A stretch of DNA of 64,000 nucleotides from Plantactinospora endophytica (GCF_016862915.1 NZ_BONW01000002.1:248001-312000); one strand, 5' to 3'. Numbered from the stretch's first letter, positions 35,209 through 44,098 are shown. A program made the numbers and translations. Notes: generated from the sequence alone by a model not told the origin.

Positions 35209-35493
35209 ATGAGTTGCGGTGAACCGCACGAGACGGACTGCCGTGAGGTCCTCACCGAGGTATACCTCTACCTCGACCTGGAGTGCGCGGACGAGCGGCG
35301 CAACCTGATCCGGGACCATCTCGACGAGTGCTCGCCGTGCCTGCGCGAGTACGGCATCGAGCAGGAGGTCAAGGCGCTGGTCGCCCGTTGCTGCGGCAAC
35401 GAGACCGCGCCCGCCGAACTCCGCGAGCGGCTCCGGGTCCGCCTCGCCGAACTGGTCTTCGAGACCGACTCCCGGGAGTACCTGCCCGACTGA
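35209..35493 (+). CDS. rsrA: Zinc-binding redox anti-sigma factor RsrA/RshA
   Basis: The 94-residue protein has the ZAS zinc motif His-x3-Cys-x2-Cys (DHLDECSPCLREYG, about residues 37-50), an N-terminal Cys11 and a CC pair near 66. It binds and holds SigR; oxidation to a disulfide releases zinc and SigR. It starts 4 nt after the sigR stop and is co-transcribed from the SigR promoter, forming a closed feedback loop. Downstream lies an array of repeats containing its stop-codon context. Confidence 0.95.
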   Translation: MSCGEPHETDCREVLTEVYLYLDLECADERRNLIRDHLDECSPCLREYGIEQEVKALVARCCGNETAPAELRERLRVRLAELVFETDSREYLPD

Positions 35494-35660
35494 CCCGCTG
35501 TCGACGGCGCCCGGTCGACCCGTCGACGGGCCGCTACTGACCGGTGTCGACCGGGCGCTTCTGACCCGTGGCGACCGAGCCGAACTGGCCCGGCGCTGAC
35601 TGAGCCGCTACTGACCCGTGTCGACCGAGCCGAAACTGGCCCGGTGTCGGCCGGGGCGCT
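35486..35660. repeat. Repeat array after rsrA
   Basis: Related units around CTACTGACCCGTGTCGACCG recur at least five times in irregular spacing, beginning with the rsrA stop (GACTGACCCGCTGTCGAC). It occupies most of the 290-nt spacer before the bL37 gene. No gene is seen in the rest. Confidence 0.75.
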
Positions 35661-35783
35661 AATGACCGGCCGGGCCCCGTCCGACGGATCGCCGGGCGGG
35701 CCGGGGTGCCGCGAACGCGTGTACCGCGATCGCCGACGGATCCCGTGCCCCGCCCGGCCGCCCGGGCTCGGCCTGCGCCGGGC

Positions 35784-35858
35784 TCAGGAGTTGGGGCGCT
35801 TGCCGTGGTTGGCGGCGCTCTTCTTACGTGCCTTCTTCTTCCGCGACTTCTTCGCCAT
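35784..35858 (-). CDS. Ribosomal protein bL37, 24 residues
   Basis: This micro-gene encodes 24 residues: MAKKSRKKKARKKSA, then ANHGKRPNS and stop. The ANHGKRPN ending and the very basic N-terminus match bL37, a tiny large-subunit protein described in mycobacterial ribosomes. GGAGGTCAGC precedes the ATG, an ideal ribosome site. It is too short for ordinary gene finders. It stands alone between rsrA and the biotin-carrier gene. Confidence 0.9.
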   Translation of the reverse strand: MAKKSRKKKARKKSAANHGKRPNS

Positions 35859-36121
35859 GCTGACCTCCGTCTGCCTATCGGTGGGCGGTGCCGGCCGTCA
35901 TCGCCGGCCGCCCGTCTGTTGCTCGCGTGGTGCTCGCGCCCGGCAATCCTCCCATGCGCGGCTCGGCCGGCCCGCCGAGGCGGTGCGCCCGGCCCGCGCG
36001 ACCGGCGGTTGGTCGCCGCGCCCGGCACGCCACCGGCGGTTGGTCGCCGCCGTGCCTACGCCGGCCACCGTCGCATGATTGGATACCGTTCGCAGGCAAC
36101 AGCGACGACGAGGGGGAACCG

Positions 36122-36337
36122 ATGGCCGAGGAAATCCGCGCCGAGATGGTGGCGAACGTCTGGAAGGTCGTGGCCGCGGCCGGCGACTCGGTGTCCGAGG
36201 GCGACACGCTGGTGATCCTCGAATCCATGAAGATGGAGATCCCGGTGGTCGCCGAGTCGGACGGGGTGCTCCGGGAGCTCGCCGTCAACGAGGGCGACGT
36301 CGTGCAGGACGGCGACCTGATCGCCGTCATCGAATGA
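36122..36337 (+). CDS. Biotin/lipoyl-attachment carrier protein (TB7.3-like)
   Basis: The 71-residue protein is a single biotinyl domain with ESMKMEIPV, where the Lys is the biotinylation site. It is a free-standing carrier related to M. tuberculosis Rv3221c (TB7.3), which likewise lies beside the sigH-rshA genes. AGGGGGAACCG precedes the ATG. Its stop overlaps the start of the GNAT gene (ATGA), so the two are translated together. Which carboxylase uses it is unknown. Confidence 0.93.
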   Translation: MAEEIRAEMVANVWKVVAAAGDSVSEGDTLVILESMKMEIPVVAESDGVLRELAVNEGDVVQDGDLIAVIE

Positions 36338-36885
36338 CCGGCGTGCTGGTTCGGGTCGCCGAGCCGGCCGACTTCGACGCGATAGCCCGGCTCACCGTGG
36401 CGGCGTACCGGGCGGACGGGCAGCTCGACAGCGAGCACGGGTACGAGCAGGCGCTCGCCGACGTACCGGCCCGGGCGGGTGCCGGCGAGCTGCTGGTGGC
36501 CGTCGACGAGGTGACCGGGGAACTGCTCGGGGCCGTGCTGTTCGTGCTGCCCGGCTCGGCGTACGCCGAGATGTGTGTCGCCGACGAGGCCGAGTTCCGG
36601 ATGCTGGCGGTGGATCCCGGGGCGCAGGGCCGGGGCGCCGGGAAGGCGCTGGTCCGGGCCTGCGTGGACCGGGCGAGGTCGCTCGGCCGTACCCGGGTGG
36701 TCATCTGCGCCCGCAGCTTCTCCGCGCCCGCGCTGCGGCTCTACGCGGGATTCGGTTTCGTCCGTACGCCGGACCGGGACTGGTCGCCGGCAGCCGGCGT
36801 GGAACTGCACGCCCTGCGCCTCGATCTGGTCGACGGGTCGACCGCCGAGCCGGAGTCGCACCGGGCCGGCTGCGGCACCCGCTAG
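36334..36885 (+). CDS. GNAT-family N-acetyltransferase
   Basis: The 183-residue protein has the acetyl-CoA-binding motif A (FRMLAVDPGAQGRGAGKALVRACVDRAR, about residues 88-115) and motif B (SAPALRLYAGFGFVRTPD). The substrate is unknown. It is coupled to the carrier-protein gene by an ATGA overlap. Its stop TAG shares the palindrome CTAG with the stop of the convergent tetR gene, giving a 4-nt overlap. Confidence 0.88.
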   Translation: MTGVLVRVAEPADFDAIARLTVAAYRADGQLDSEHGYEQALADVPARAGAGELLVAVDEVTGELLGAVLFVLPGSAYAEMCVADEAEFRMLAVDPGAQGRGAGKALVRACVDRARSLGRTRVVICARSFSAPALRLYAGFGFVRTPDRDWSPAAGVELHALRLDLVDGSTAEPESHRAGCGTR

Positions 36886-37502
36886 ACCGGCCGGCCCGAC
36901 TCCGCCCCGGAGTCGACGACCGGTCCGGCGGGGGTCTCGCCGATCCGGTCGAGCAGCTCGTTGGCGATCTCCAGCGCCAGTTCCTGCCGTTCCCTGGTGC
37001 TGATCTCCCCGCGCAGCGCGAACAGGCTGCCGTGTACGGCGAAGAGCGCCAGCGTCGCCCTGAGTTGTCCGGCCGGCGACGGGTCGGCCCGGGAGAGCAG
37101 TTCGGCGATCGAGAGCATCCGGTCCCGCATCATCTGCCCGGAGGACAGTTGGTGGACCACCGTCCGGTTCTGCTCGAAGAACTGCACCACGTTCCGACCG
37201 TCGTCGCCGAAGATCTCGTCGCAGTAGCGGCGCAGCGTGGCCCGGCGGCCGTCGGCGTCGCCGGGCTGTTCCCGGGCCCATTCGAGCAGCTTGTCCAGCC
37301 GGTCGATCCGGTCGGACACGATGCTGTCGACGATGTCGTCCTTGCTCTTGAAGTGGTAGTAGAGCGCGGCCTTGGTGACACCCAGTCGCTCGGCGATCTC
37401 CCGCAGCGAGGTCTTCTCGTAGCCCTGCTCGGTGAAGAGCTCCAGGGCCACGGTCTGGATCCGGGACCGCGTGTCGCCTGTGCTGCCGGTCACCCGGACC
37501 AC
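36882..37502 (-). CDS. TetR-family repressor
   Basis: The 206-residue protein has the N-terminal helix-turn-helix YEKTSLREIAERLGVTKAALYYHFKSKDDI (about residues 28-58) and a variable ligand domain. It is divergent from the DHA2 efflux gene, and the spacer holds two CGGCAAGTA elements 24 nt apart, so it is the likely repressor of both. A GTG nine nt inside (VTGSTG) is an alternative start. Ligand is unknown, probably a pump substrate. Confidence 0.9.
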   Translation of the reverse strand: MVRVTGSTGDTRSRIQTVALELFTEQGYEKTSLREIAERLGVTKAALYYHFKSKDDIVDSIVSDRIDRLDKLLEWAREQPGDADGRRATLRRYCDEIFGDDGRNVVQFFEQNRTVVHQLSSGQMMRDRMLSIAELLSRADPSPAGQLRATLALFAVHGSLFALRGEISTRERQELALEIANELLDRIGETPAGPVVDSGAESGRPV

Positions 37503-37515
37503 CTTCCGTAATCGC

Positions 37516-37580
37516 TTGACGGGTACCCGGCGCCCAACTTACCGTACGGCAAGTAGAATCACTAGCCGGTCGGCAAGTAA
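37516..37580 (+). promoter_or_regulatory. Efflux promoter with TetR operators
   Basis: TTGACG-N18-TACCGT is overlapped by CTTACCGTACGGCAAG (37538-37553), a near-perfect dyad. CGGCAAGTA at 37547-37555 repeats at 37571-37579. Repressor binding there would block the promoter. Confidence 0.65.
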
Positions 37581-37611
37581 GCACGTTGTAACTCAGGGGG
37601 AGAGCCTACCG

Positions 37612-39195
37612 ATGACCACGATGGCGGAGGCGCCGGCAAGACCAGTCAACATCAGGGTCGTGCTCGGCGGCCTGATGATCGCGATGATGCTCGCGATGCT
37701 CGACAACATGATCGTCAGCACGGCGCTGCCGAGGATCGTGAGTGAGTTCGGCGGGCTCAACCACTTCACCTGGGTGGTCACCGCGTACGTGCTCGCCACG
37801 ACCGTCTCCACCCCGATCTGGGGCAAGTTCGGCGACCTGTACGGCCGCAAGACCGTCTTCCTCAGCTCGATCGTGCTGTTCCTGTTCGGCTCGGCGCTCT
37901 GCGGGATGGCCGGCTCGGAGATGCTCGGCGGCCCCGGCGACGGGATGATGGAACTGATCGCGTTCCGCGCGGTGCAGGGCCTCGGCGCGGGCGGCCTGAT
38001 GGTCGGCGTGATGGCGATCATCGGCGACCTGGTACCGCCCCGGGAGCGGGGACGCTACCAGGGCATGATCGCCGGCATCATGGCCATCGCCATGGTGGCC
38101 GGTCCGCTGGTCGGCGGCTTCATCACCGACCACCTCTCCTGGCGCTGGGCGTTCTACGTCAACCTGCCGCTCGGCGGCGTGGCGCTGATCCTGCTGGCCA
38201 CCCGGATGCACCTGCCGAAGTACCGCACCGAGCACCGGATCGACTGGCTGGGCGCCGCCCTGCTCTCGATCGGCATCACCGCGATCGTGCTGGTCACCAC
38301 CTGGGGCGGCAACGAGTACGACTGGACGTCCGGCCAGATCCTCGGGCTGGCCGCGCTCGCCGTACTCTCGCTGGCCGCCTTCGCGCTCGTCGAGCGGCGG
38401 GTGCCGGAGCCGATCCTGCCGCTGAGTCTCTTCGCCAACCGCAACTTCGCGGTGATCTCGGTGATCGGCTTCCTGCTCGGCTTCGCGATGTTCGGCGCGA
38501 TGAACTTCCTGCCGCTGTTCCAGCAGACCGTGCAGGGCGCCTCAGCGACGAACAGCGGCCTGCTGCTGCTGCCGCTGATGTTCGGCATGCTGGTGGTGTC
38601 GATCGTGGTCGGCCGGGCGATCACCAAGACCGGCCGGTACCGGGCCTTCCCGATCGTCGGCGGGATCGTGATGACCGCCGGGATGGCGCTGCTGGCCATG
38701 CTCGACGTCGACACCGGCAAGCTGGAGTCCTCGCTCTACATGATCGTGCTCGGCGTCGGGATGGGCTTCCTGATGCAGACCTCGATGCTGATCGCGCAGA
38801 ACAGCGTCGAGCAGAAGGACCTCGGCGCGGCGAGCGGCGCCGCCACCTTCTTCCGGTCGATCGGCGGCTCGTTCGGCATCTCGCTCTTCGGCGCGGTCTT
38901 CGCGAACCGGCTGGCCGACTCGCCCGCCGGCGCGATGATGGCCGGCGGCGGCGAGGGCGCCGGAGTGGACCCGGCCGCACTGCGCACACTGCCGCCGGAA
39001 CAGCAGCACGCGGTGCTCGGCGGTCTCGCCGACGCGATCGGGGTGGTCTTCGTCTGGGCGGTGCCCTTCGCGCTGGTCGTCGCGGTACTGGCCTGGTTCG
39101 TCAAGGAGATCCCGCTGCGCGGCGGCCCCACCGACGCGGCCGACACCCCGGAGGAGCAGGCCGAGATCGCCCTGGCCAGCCCACCCGTACGCTGA
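37612..39195 (+). CDS. DHA2-family MFS drug exporter
   Basis: The 527-residue, 14-helix transporter has LDNMIVSTALPRIVSEF in helix 1 (motif D), GKFGDLYGRKTVFL (motif A) and the antiporter motif C region AMVAGPLVGGFITDHLSWRW. The ATG follows GGGGGAGAG. It forms a regulated pair with the divergent tetR gene and resembles exporters of antibiotics and dyes. It ends at a 22-bp hairpin. Within the rsrA/carrier-pdtaS neighbourhood it appears to be an insertion relative to mycobacteria. Confidence 0.92.
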   Translation: MTTMAEAPARPVNIRVVLGGLMIAMMLAMLDNMIVSTALPRIVSEFGGLNHFTWVVTAYVLATTVSTPIWGKFGDLYGRKTVFLSSIVLFLFGSALCGMAGSEMLGGPGDGMMELIAFRAVQGLGAGGLMVGVMAIIGDLVPPRERGRYQGMIAGIMAIAMVAGPLVGGFITDHLSWRWAFYVNLPLGGVALILLATRMHLPKYRTEHRIDWLGAALLSIGITAIVLVTTWGGNEYDWTSGQILGLAALAVLSLAAFALVERRVPEPILPLSLFANRNFAVISVIGFLLGFAMFGAMNFLPLFQQTVQGASATNSGLLLLPLMFGMLVVSIVVGRAITKTGRYRAFPIVGGIVMTAGMALLAMLDVDTGKLESSLYMIVLGVGMGFLMQTSMLIAQNSVEQKDLGAASGAATFFRSIGGSFGISLFGAVFANRLADSPAGAMMAGGGEGAGVDPAALRTLPPEQQHAVLGGLADAIGVVFVWAVPFALVVAVLAWFVKEIPLRGGPTDAADTPEEQAEIALASPPVR

Positions 39196-39220
39196 CCGCC
39201 GGCACCAGCCCGGCTCCCGA

Positions 39221-39281
39221 CCTGACCTGTACACCAGAGGCGTAACACAGGCTCGATAGCGCCTCTGGTGTACAGGTCAGG
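39221..39281. terminator. Perfect 22-bp inverted repeat, bidirectional terminator
   Basis: Bases 39221-39242 and 39260-39281 are exact reverse complements with a 17-nt loop. It lies between the convergent stops of the MFS and TPR genes. It lacks a U tract but is the longest perfect stem noticed in the window. Confidence 0.8.
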
Positions 39282-39306
39282 AGGAAAGCCATCCGTCCGG
39301 TGCTGG

Positions 39307-41151
39307 TCAGGCGTGCCGGGTGAGGCGCCGCCACAGTCGGTCCAGCAGTCGGGTGAACCGGCGCTGCCGGGGTGCCACCGGACCGGCGCCGTCCCTGGCG
39401 AGCAGCAGCTTCGCGGTGTCCACCGCGGCCGGCTCGGCGGACGGGGTGGCCAGCACCAGGTGGGCCAGCGAGCGCAGTACGCCGACCGGCCGCCGCTGGG
39501 CCACCTCGACCGCGTCGCCCAGCCGCTCGGCGGCGACCCGGGCCACCTCGTCCCGCACCGACGGGTCCACCCAGGCGGCGGTGACCAGGGCGAACAGCGC
39601 CGCCTCGGTGACCCAGTCCTCGACGCCCCAGAGCAGGTCGAGCAGTACCCGGCGTCGGGTCGAGTCCGGCCACGGCTCGTCGGTGCGGTGGTGCAGCAGC
39701 CCGAGGCAGACCCAGACCTGGACGCAGCGCACCCACAGGGTCGGGTCGTGCCGGCTCAGGGTGCGGCCCAACTCGGTCGGCGGTGGGGCCGGCGGATGCG
39801 CCAGCAGGCCGAGCAGGTCGTCGAGTTCGAGCGTGGCGAGCCCGACCGCCGCGTCGTAGGCGGCCGGTGGGTGCGGCCAGGCGGGGTGCGCCAACTGCTG
39901 GATCCGGCGTACCGCCGGTTCGGCGGGGGCGGGCACGACCGGCAGGACGATGTCACCGGTGTACTCCCACAGCCGGTGCCCGACCGGCCGGCGGGGCTCG
40001 CGGGGATCCGGCTCGGGGATGGCGTCGACCGTGACGAACAGGTCGGGGGCGGCGTCGTGCAGGGCACGCTGTGCGCTGGGCGGCTCCGGCCCGCGCAGCG
40101 TCAGCCGGCTGCCGTCGGCCGGTTCGCCGGTGGCCAGCCGCTGCCGCAGCGTCACCGCCACCGTCTCGGTGGCCGGCGGTATCCGGCCCAGCCACGGCTG
40201 GCCCTGGCAGCACTCCGCGAGGTCGCTGTGCTCGTGCGAGTCGTCCGGATGGTCCCGCTGGAAGTCGGCCAGCGCCACCAGGTGGCCGAGGTCGCCGTCG
40301 CGGCGGTAGCGCAGCCGGTGACCGGTGTGCACCGCGCAGTCGAAGGCCGGGTCCCGGGCCAGCGCCCGGTCGATCCAGCCCAGCGCCTCGTCGAGCCGGC
40401 CGTGGTCGGCGAGGGTGCCGGCGATGTCGGCGTACACCGAGAGGTCGTCGGGGTCGTGGTCGACGGCCCGGCGCAGCGCGGCGAGTGCCTCGCCGGTCCG
40501 CCCGGCGCTGCGGTAGGCGTAGCCGAGCCAGACCTCGGAGAGTTTCGACGGCAGTTCCCGGGCACCCTGGCCGGCCCACTCGACGGCCTGGCCGACCGCG
40601 CCGACCCGGCGGGCCAGTGCGGAGGCCGCGCCGAGCAGCAGGCCGTGCCGGGGATGCGCCGCCACGGCGTGCCGGGCCAGCCGCAGATAGGGCCAGAGCG
40701 GTTCGCGGGCGGTCTCCGGCACCGGGTCGGAGATGCCGGCGCAGACCTGCATCAGCACCCGGGCGATCCGGTCCGGGTCGAGGTTGCCGGGCAGTTCGGG
40801 CGCGCTGACCCAGGGCACGCCGGCCCAGTCGGCCGACGGGACGTGGCCGGTGGCGGCGGCCAGCAGTTCCAGCCCGTCGCCGGGGCGGCCGGCGGCGGCG
40901 AGCAGGTGCGCGCGGGCCACCACGGTACCGATGAACGGGTGCTGGTCGAGCGGGAAGAGGTCCACCCCGCCGCCGGACCGGGCGGCGAGCTGGGCCAGCG
41001 CCTCGTGCACCTCGGGCATGGTCGGGGCGTACGCGATGGCTCCGGCCAGGTGGCCGGCGGCGTGCCGGAGATCGCCCTCGTCCAGCGCCAGCCGGGCCAG
41101 CGCGAGTTCCCCCTCGGCCGAGAGCCGGGGGTCGTCCGTTCCCTCGGGCAC
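39307..41151 (-). CDS. Tetratricopeptide-repeat protein, unknown
   Basis: The 614-residue protein has TPR-type helix pairs, clearest at about residues 15-60 and 180-270 (EVWLGYAYRSAGRTGEALAALRRAVDHDPDD; GTLADHGRLDEALGWIDRALARDPAF). A mixed domain follows, and then a helical C-terminal third rich in Arg and Trp. No enzyme motif or membrane helix is seen, so it is likely a cytoplasmic scaffold. GTG 41151 is the chosen start; the frame upstream runs into the SIS gene's antisense shadow. It is divergent from the SIS-domain gene. Confidence 0.75.
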   Translation of the reverse strand: MPEGTDDPRLSAEGELALARLALDEGDLRHAAGHLAGAIAYAPTMPEVHEALAQLAARSGGGVDLFPLDQHPFIGTVVARAHLLAAAGRPGDGLELLAAATGHVPSADWAGVPWVSAPELPGNLDPDRIARVLMQVCAGISDPVPETAREPLWPYLRLARHAVAAHPRHGLLLGAASALARRVGAVGQAVEWAGQGARELPSKLSEVWLGYAYRSAGRTGEALAALRRAVDHDPDDLSVYADIAGTLADHGRLDEALGWIDRALARDPAFDCAVHTGHRLRYRRDGDLGHLVALADFQRDHPDDSHEHSDLAECCQGQPWLGRIPPATETVAVTLRQRLATGEPADGSRLTLRGPEPPSAQRALHDAAPDLFVTVDAIPEPDPREPRRPVGHRLWEYTGDIVLPVVPAPAEPAVRRIQQLAHPAWPHPPAAYDAAVGLATLELDDLLGLLAHPPAPPPTELGRTLSRHDPTLWVRCVQVWVCLGLLHHRTDEPWPDSTRRRVLLDLLWGVEDWVTEAALFALVTAAWVDPSVRDEVARVAAERLGDAVEVAQRRPVGVLRSLAHLVLATPSAEPAAVDTAKLLLARDGAGPVAPRQRRFTRLLDRLWRRLTRHA

Positions 41152-41232
41152 CGACTCGACCCTTCGCGTACGTGGAAATTCCCCTGGGTTGGGGAGCCTA
41201 GGGCATGGCGACGGCGGGTGGTGATCTACTGC

Positions 41233-41284
41233 GCAAAGCTGATCGTTAGATTGCTCAAACGCGTGCAATCGTGCAAAGCTGAGC
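41233..41284 (+). promoter_or_regulatory. Operator-like region before SIS gene
   Basis: GATTGC (41249-41254) and GCAATC (41265-41270) form a perfect 6-nt dyad with a 10-nt spacer. It is flanked by direct repeats GCAAAGCTGA at 41233 and 41273. The region is AT-richer than its surroundings and probably binds a sugar-responsive regulator. Confidence 0.45.
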
Positions 41285-41320
41285 ATGGAACGCGCGGGAA
41301 TCGCGCATGAGGAGGTCACC

Positions 41321-42376
41321 GTGGCACAACCGGGAGCCGGCATGGCGGCGGACATCGCCGAGCAGCCGGAAGGCTTCGCGCGACTGCTCGAACCGGCCTC
41401 GACGGCCGCGATCGCGCAGGTCGCGGCCGTGATCGCCGAACGCCGGCCGAAGCACGTGGTGTTCACCGCACGGGGCACCTCGGACCACGCCGCGCTGTAC
41501 GCCGCGTACCTGACGGAGATCCGGCTCGGGCTGCCCGCCGGGCTCGCCTCGCCGAGCACCGTCACCGTGTTCGGCGCCCGCCCCGACCTCTCCCAGGCAC
41601 TGGTCGTCGGAGTGAGCCAGAGCGGCGGGTCGCCGGACCTGACCGAGGTGCTCCGGGTCGCCCGGGAATCCGGCGCGTTGACCCTGGCGGTGACCAACGC
41701 GCCCGACTCCCCGCTGACCGCCGCCGCCGAACTCTCCGTCGACGTGGCGGCCGGGCACGAGCGGGCGGTCGCCGCGACCAAGACGTACACCGCCGAACTG
41801 CTCGCGCTGCTGCTGCTGGTCGAGGGGATCCGGGCCGGGGACGGGGTGCTCCCGGCCGAGGAGCGGGCCGGGCTGGCGGCACTGCCCGAGCTGGCCGCGC
41901 AGACCCTCGCCGACCCGACCCCGGGGCAACTCGCTCCCCGCTACCGCTTCGCGGACCGGATGGTCACCACCGGGCGCGGGTACGCGTACCCGACGGCCCG
42001 GGAGGCGGCGCTGAAGCTGATGGAGACCAGCTACCTGCCGGCGCTCGCCTTCTCCGGCGCCGACCTGCTGCACGGCCCGCTGGCGATGACAGACCCGGAC
42101 GTACCGGTGCTGGCCGTCGTCGGCAATGGGCCGGGTGGAGCCGCGATGCGGGACGTGGTCGGCAAACTCGGCGAACGCGGCGCCGACCTGGTCGTCGTCG
42201 GCCCGGGTGGGGCTGCCGGAGCCGCCGCCCAGCTACCGGTGCCCGAGGTCGACGAGCGGTACGCGCCGCTGCTGGACATCCTGCCGGTGCAGCGGCTCGC
42301 CATGGCCCTCGCGCTGACCCGGGGCGAGGACCCCGACGCGCCACGGGGACTGAACAAGGTCACCGCCACGCTCTGA
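41321..42376 (+). CDS. Tandem SIS-domain aminosugar enzyme (GlmS/NagB-II-like)
   Basis: The 351-residue protein has two sugar-isomerase (SIS) domains: FTARGTSDHAALYA and GVSQSGGSPDL with ATKTYTAELLAL, then TGRGYAYPTAREAALKLMET and ADLLHGPLAM. The layout matches the isomerase half of GlmS without the glutaminase domain, as in glucosamine-6-phosphate deaminase (NagB-II) or AgaS proteins. GTG 41321 is chosen because GAGGAGG lies 5 nt upstream; an in-frame ATG at 41285 lies before the ribosome site. The stop region is duplicated 19 nt downstream. No aminosugar transport genes are adjacent. Confidence 0.85.
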   Translation: MAQPGAGMAADIAEQPEGFARLLEPASTAAIAQVAAVIAERRPKHVVFTARGTSDHAALYAAYLTEIRLGLPAGLASPSTVTVFGARPDLSQALVVGVSQSGGSPDLTEVLRVARESGALTLAVTNAPDSPLTAAAELSVDVAAGHERAVAATKTYTAELLALLLLVEGIRAGDGVLPAEERAGLAALPELAAQTLADPTPGQLAPRYRFADRMVTTGRGYAYPTAREAALKLMETSYLPALAFSGADLLHGPLAMTDPDVPVLAVVGNGPGGAAMRDVVGKLGERGADLVVVGPGGAAGAAAQLPVPEVDERYAPLLDILPVQRLAMALALTRGEDPDAPRGLNKVTATL

Positions 42377-42395
42377 GACCACCGCCACGCTCTGA
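42358..42395. repeat. 19-nt duplication of SIS gene stop region
   Basis: CACCGCCACGCTCTGA occurs ending at 42376 (the real stop) and again ending at 42395, so T-A-T-L-stop is repeated exactly. Confidence 0.92.
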
Positions 42396-42457
42396 TCCGG
42401 CCCTCGCCCGGTGCTGTGTGATACCCGTACCGGGCGTGGTCGTGGCAGGCTTGCCCC

Positions 42458-44098
42458 GTGTCCACGCTGCGCGATCTCGCCGAGGAGCACACCGGGCTGC
42501 GTCCGGTCGACGTCGACCACCTGCACCGGGTGGCCGGCGACTGGCAACTCCTCTCCGATCTCTCCTTCGCGGATCTGCTGCTCTGGGTGCCGGTCAGCGA
42601 CACCGACGGCTTCGTCTGCGTCGCCCAGGTACGCCCGACGACCGCGCCGACGGCGTACCAGGACGACCAGGTGGGGCGGATCGTCGGCGGTCCCGAGGTG
42701 GCGCACCTGGCGATCGCGTACAGCCAGGGCCGGATCTGGCGGGAGGGCGACCCGGTCTGGTACGGCGACACCCCGGCCCGGCACGAGGCGATCCCGGTCC
42801 GGCTGCGTTCCGGCGACGGGGAGTCCGGTGAGGTGATCGCCGTGGTGGGCCGGGACACCAACCTCTCCACCGCGCGCACCCCGAGCCAGCTCGAACTGAA
42901 CTACCTCACCACCGCCGACGACCTCGCCCAGATGCTCTCCGACGGCACGTTCCCACCGGTACGCCACCCGGGGGAGACCACCACCGCGCCCCGGGTCGGC
43001 GACGGGCTGGTCCGGCTGGACGCCAACGGCAAGGTCACCTACGCCAGCCCGAACGCGCAGTCGGCGTACCGGCGGCTGGGGTTCGCCTCGCACCTGGTCG
43101 GCGAGGACCTGGCGGCGCTGAACGGCCGGCTGGCCGCCGACCCGCTGGAGGGGACCGAGGCGGCCAACCGGGTACTGGCCGCGTTGCGCGGCGAGGCGCC
43201 GCCGCGCCGGGAGATCGAGGCGCGCGGCGCGACCGTGCTCACCCGGGCCCTGCCGCTGATGCCCGCCGGGGTGCCGATCGGCGCGCTGGTGCTGGTCCGG
43301 GACATGACCGAGGTACGTCGCCGGGACCGTGCCCTGATCACCAAGGACGCCACCATCCGGGAGATCCACCACCGGGTGAAGAACAACCTCCAGACCGTCG
43401 CCGCGCTGCTCCGCCTCCAGGCCCGCCGGGTCGGCATCCCCGCCGCCCGGGCCGCGCTGGAGGAGTCGGTACGCCGGGTCGCCTCGATCGCCCTGGTGCA
43501 CGAGACCCTCTCGATGTCGAGCGACGAGGCGGTCGAGTTCGACGGCATCGTGGACCGGGTGGCGGCGGCTGCCGCCGAGGTGGCCGCGACCGAGGTCCCG
43601 GTGCGGGTACGCCGGCAGGGCAGCTTCGGGGTGCTGCCGGCGGAGATCGCCACCTCGCTGGTGATCGTGCTGAACGAGTTGCTGCTCAACGCCGTCGAAC
43701 ACGCCTTCCCGGAAGCGGGAGAGAACGCGGTCGAGCAGGCCCTCTCGGAGTCGGTGGAGAGCGACGTGATACCGCTGGCCACCGCCGTGGACGCGTCCGC
43801 CGCGACCGGTGTCCAGGACGGAGCCGCCGCGACCGAGCCGCAGCCGACGGCCGGCCCGGCGCAGGCGGAGCCGGCCGAGGTGGTCGTCTCGGCACACCGG
43901 TTCCGTAAGCAACTGCACGTCACGGTCGCGGACAACGGCCGGGGGCTGCCGGAGGACTTCGACGCCGACCAGGGCAGCCGACTCGGCCTCCAGATCGTCC
44001 GGGCGCTGGCCACCGGGGAGTTGCGCGGCACCATCGAACTCCGCAACCGCGCCGGCGCCGGCACCGAAGCGCTGCTGGTGGTCCCACTGGCCCGCTAG
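42458..44098 (+). CDS. pdtaS: PdtaS-type sensor histidine kinase
   Basis: The 546-residue protein has an N-terminal GAF-like domain (about 1-150) and a PAS domain (about 180-285, DGLVRLDANGKVTYASPNA). A HisKA_2 segment EIHHRVKNNLQTVAALLRLQARR (about 303-325) and a GHKL ATPase follow. It phosphorylates an ANTAR regulator (PdtaR) that acts on RNA. Between the N box (VLNELLLNAVEHAFPE) and G1 box (VADNGRGLP) lies a ~60-residue Ala/Glu/Pro-rich insert, unusual for the fold. M. tuberculosis Rv3220c is the counterpart, also near whiB1. Confidence 0.93.
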   Translation: MSTLRDLAEEHTGLRPVDVDHLHRVAGDWQLLSDLSFADLLLWVPVSDTDGFVCVAQVRPTTAPTAYQDDQVGRIVGGPEVAHLAIAYSQGRIWREGDPVWYGDTPARHEAIPVRLRSGDGESGEVIAVVGRDTNLSTARTPSQLELNYLTTADDLAQMLSDGTFPPVRHPGETTTAPRVGDGLVRLDANGKVTYASPNAQSAYRRLGFASHLVGEDLAALNGRLAADPLEGTEAANRVLAALRGEAPPRREIEARGATVLTRALPLMPAGVPIGALVLVRDMTEVRRRDRALITKDATIREIHHRVKNNLQTVAALLRLQARRVGIPAARAALEESVRRVASIALVHETLSMSSDEAVEFDGIVDRVAAAAAEVAATEVPVRVRRQGSFGVLPAEIATSLVIVLNELLLNAVEHAFPEAGENAVEQALSESVESDVIPLATAVDASAATGVQDGAAATEPQPTAGPAQAEPAEVVVSAHRFRKQLHVTVADNGRGLPEDFDADQGSRLGLQIVRALATGELRGTIELRNRAGAGTEALLVVPLAR

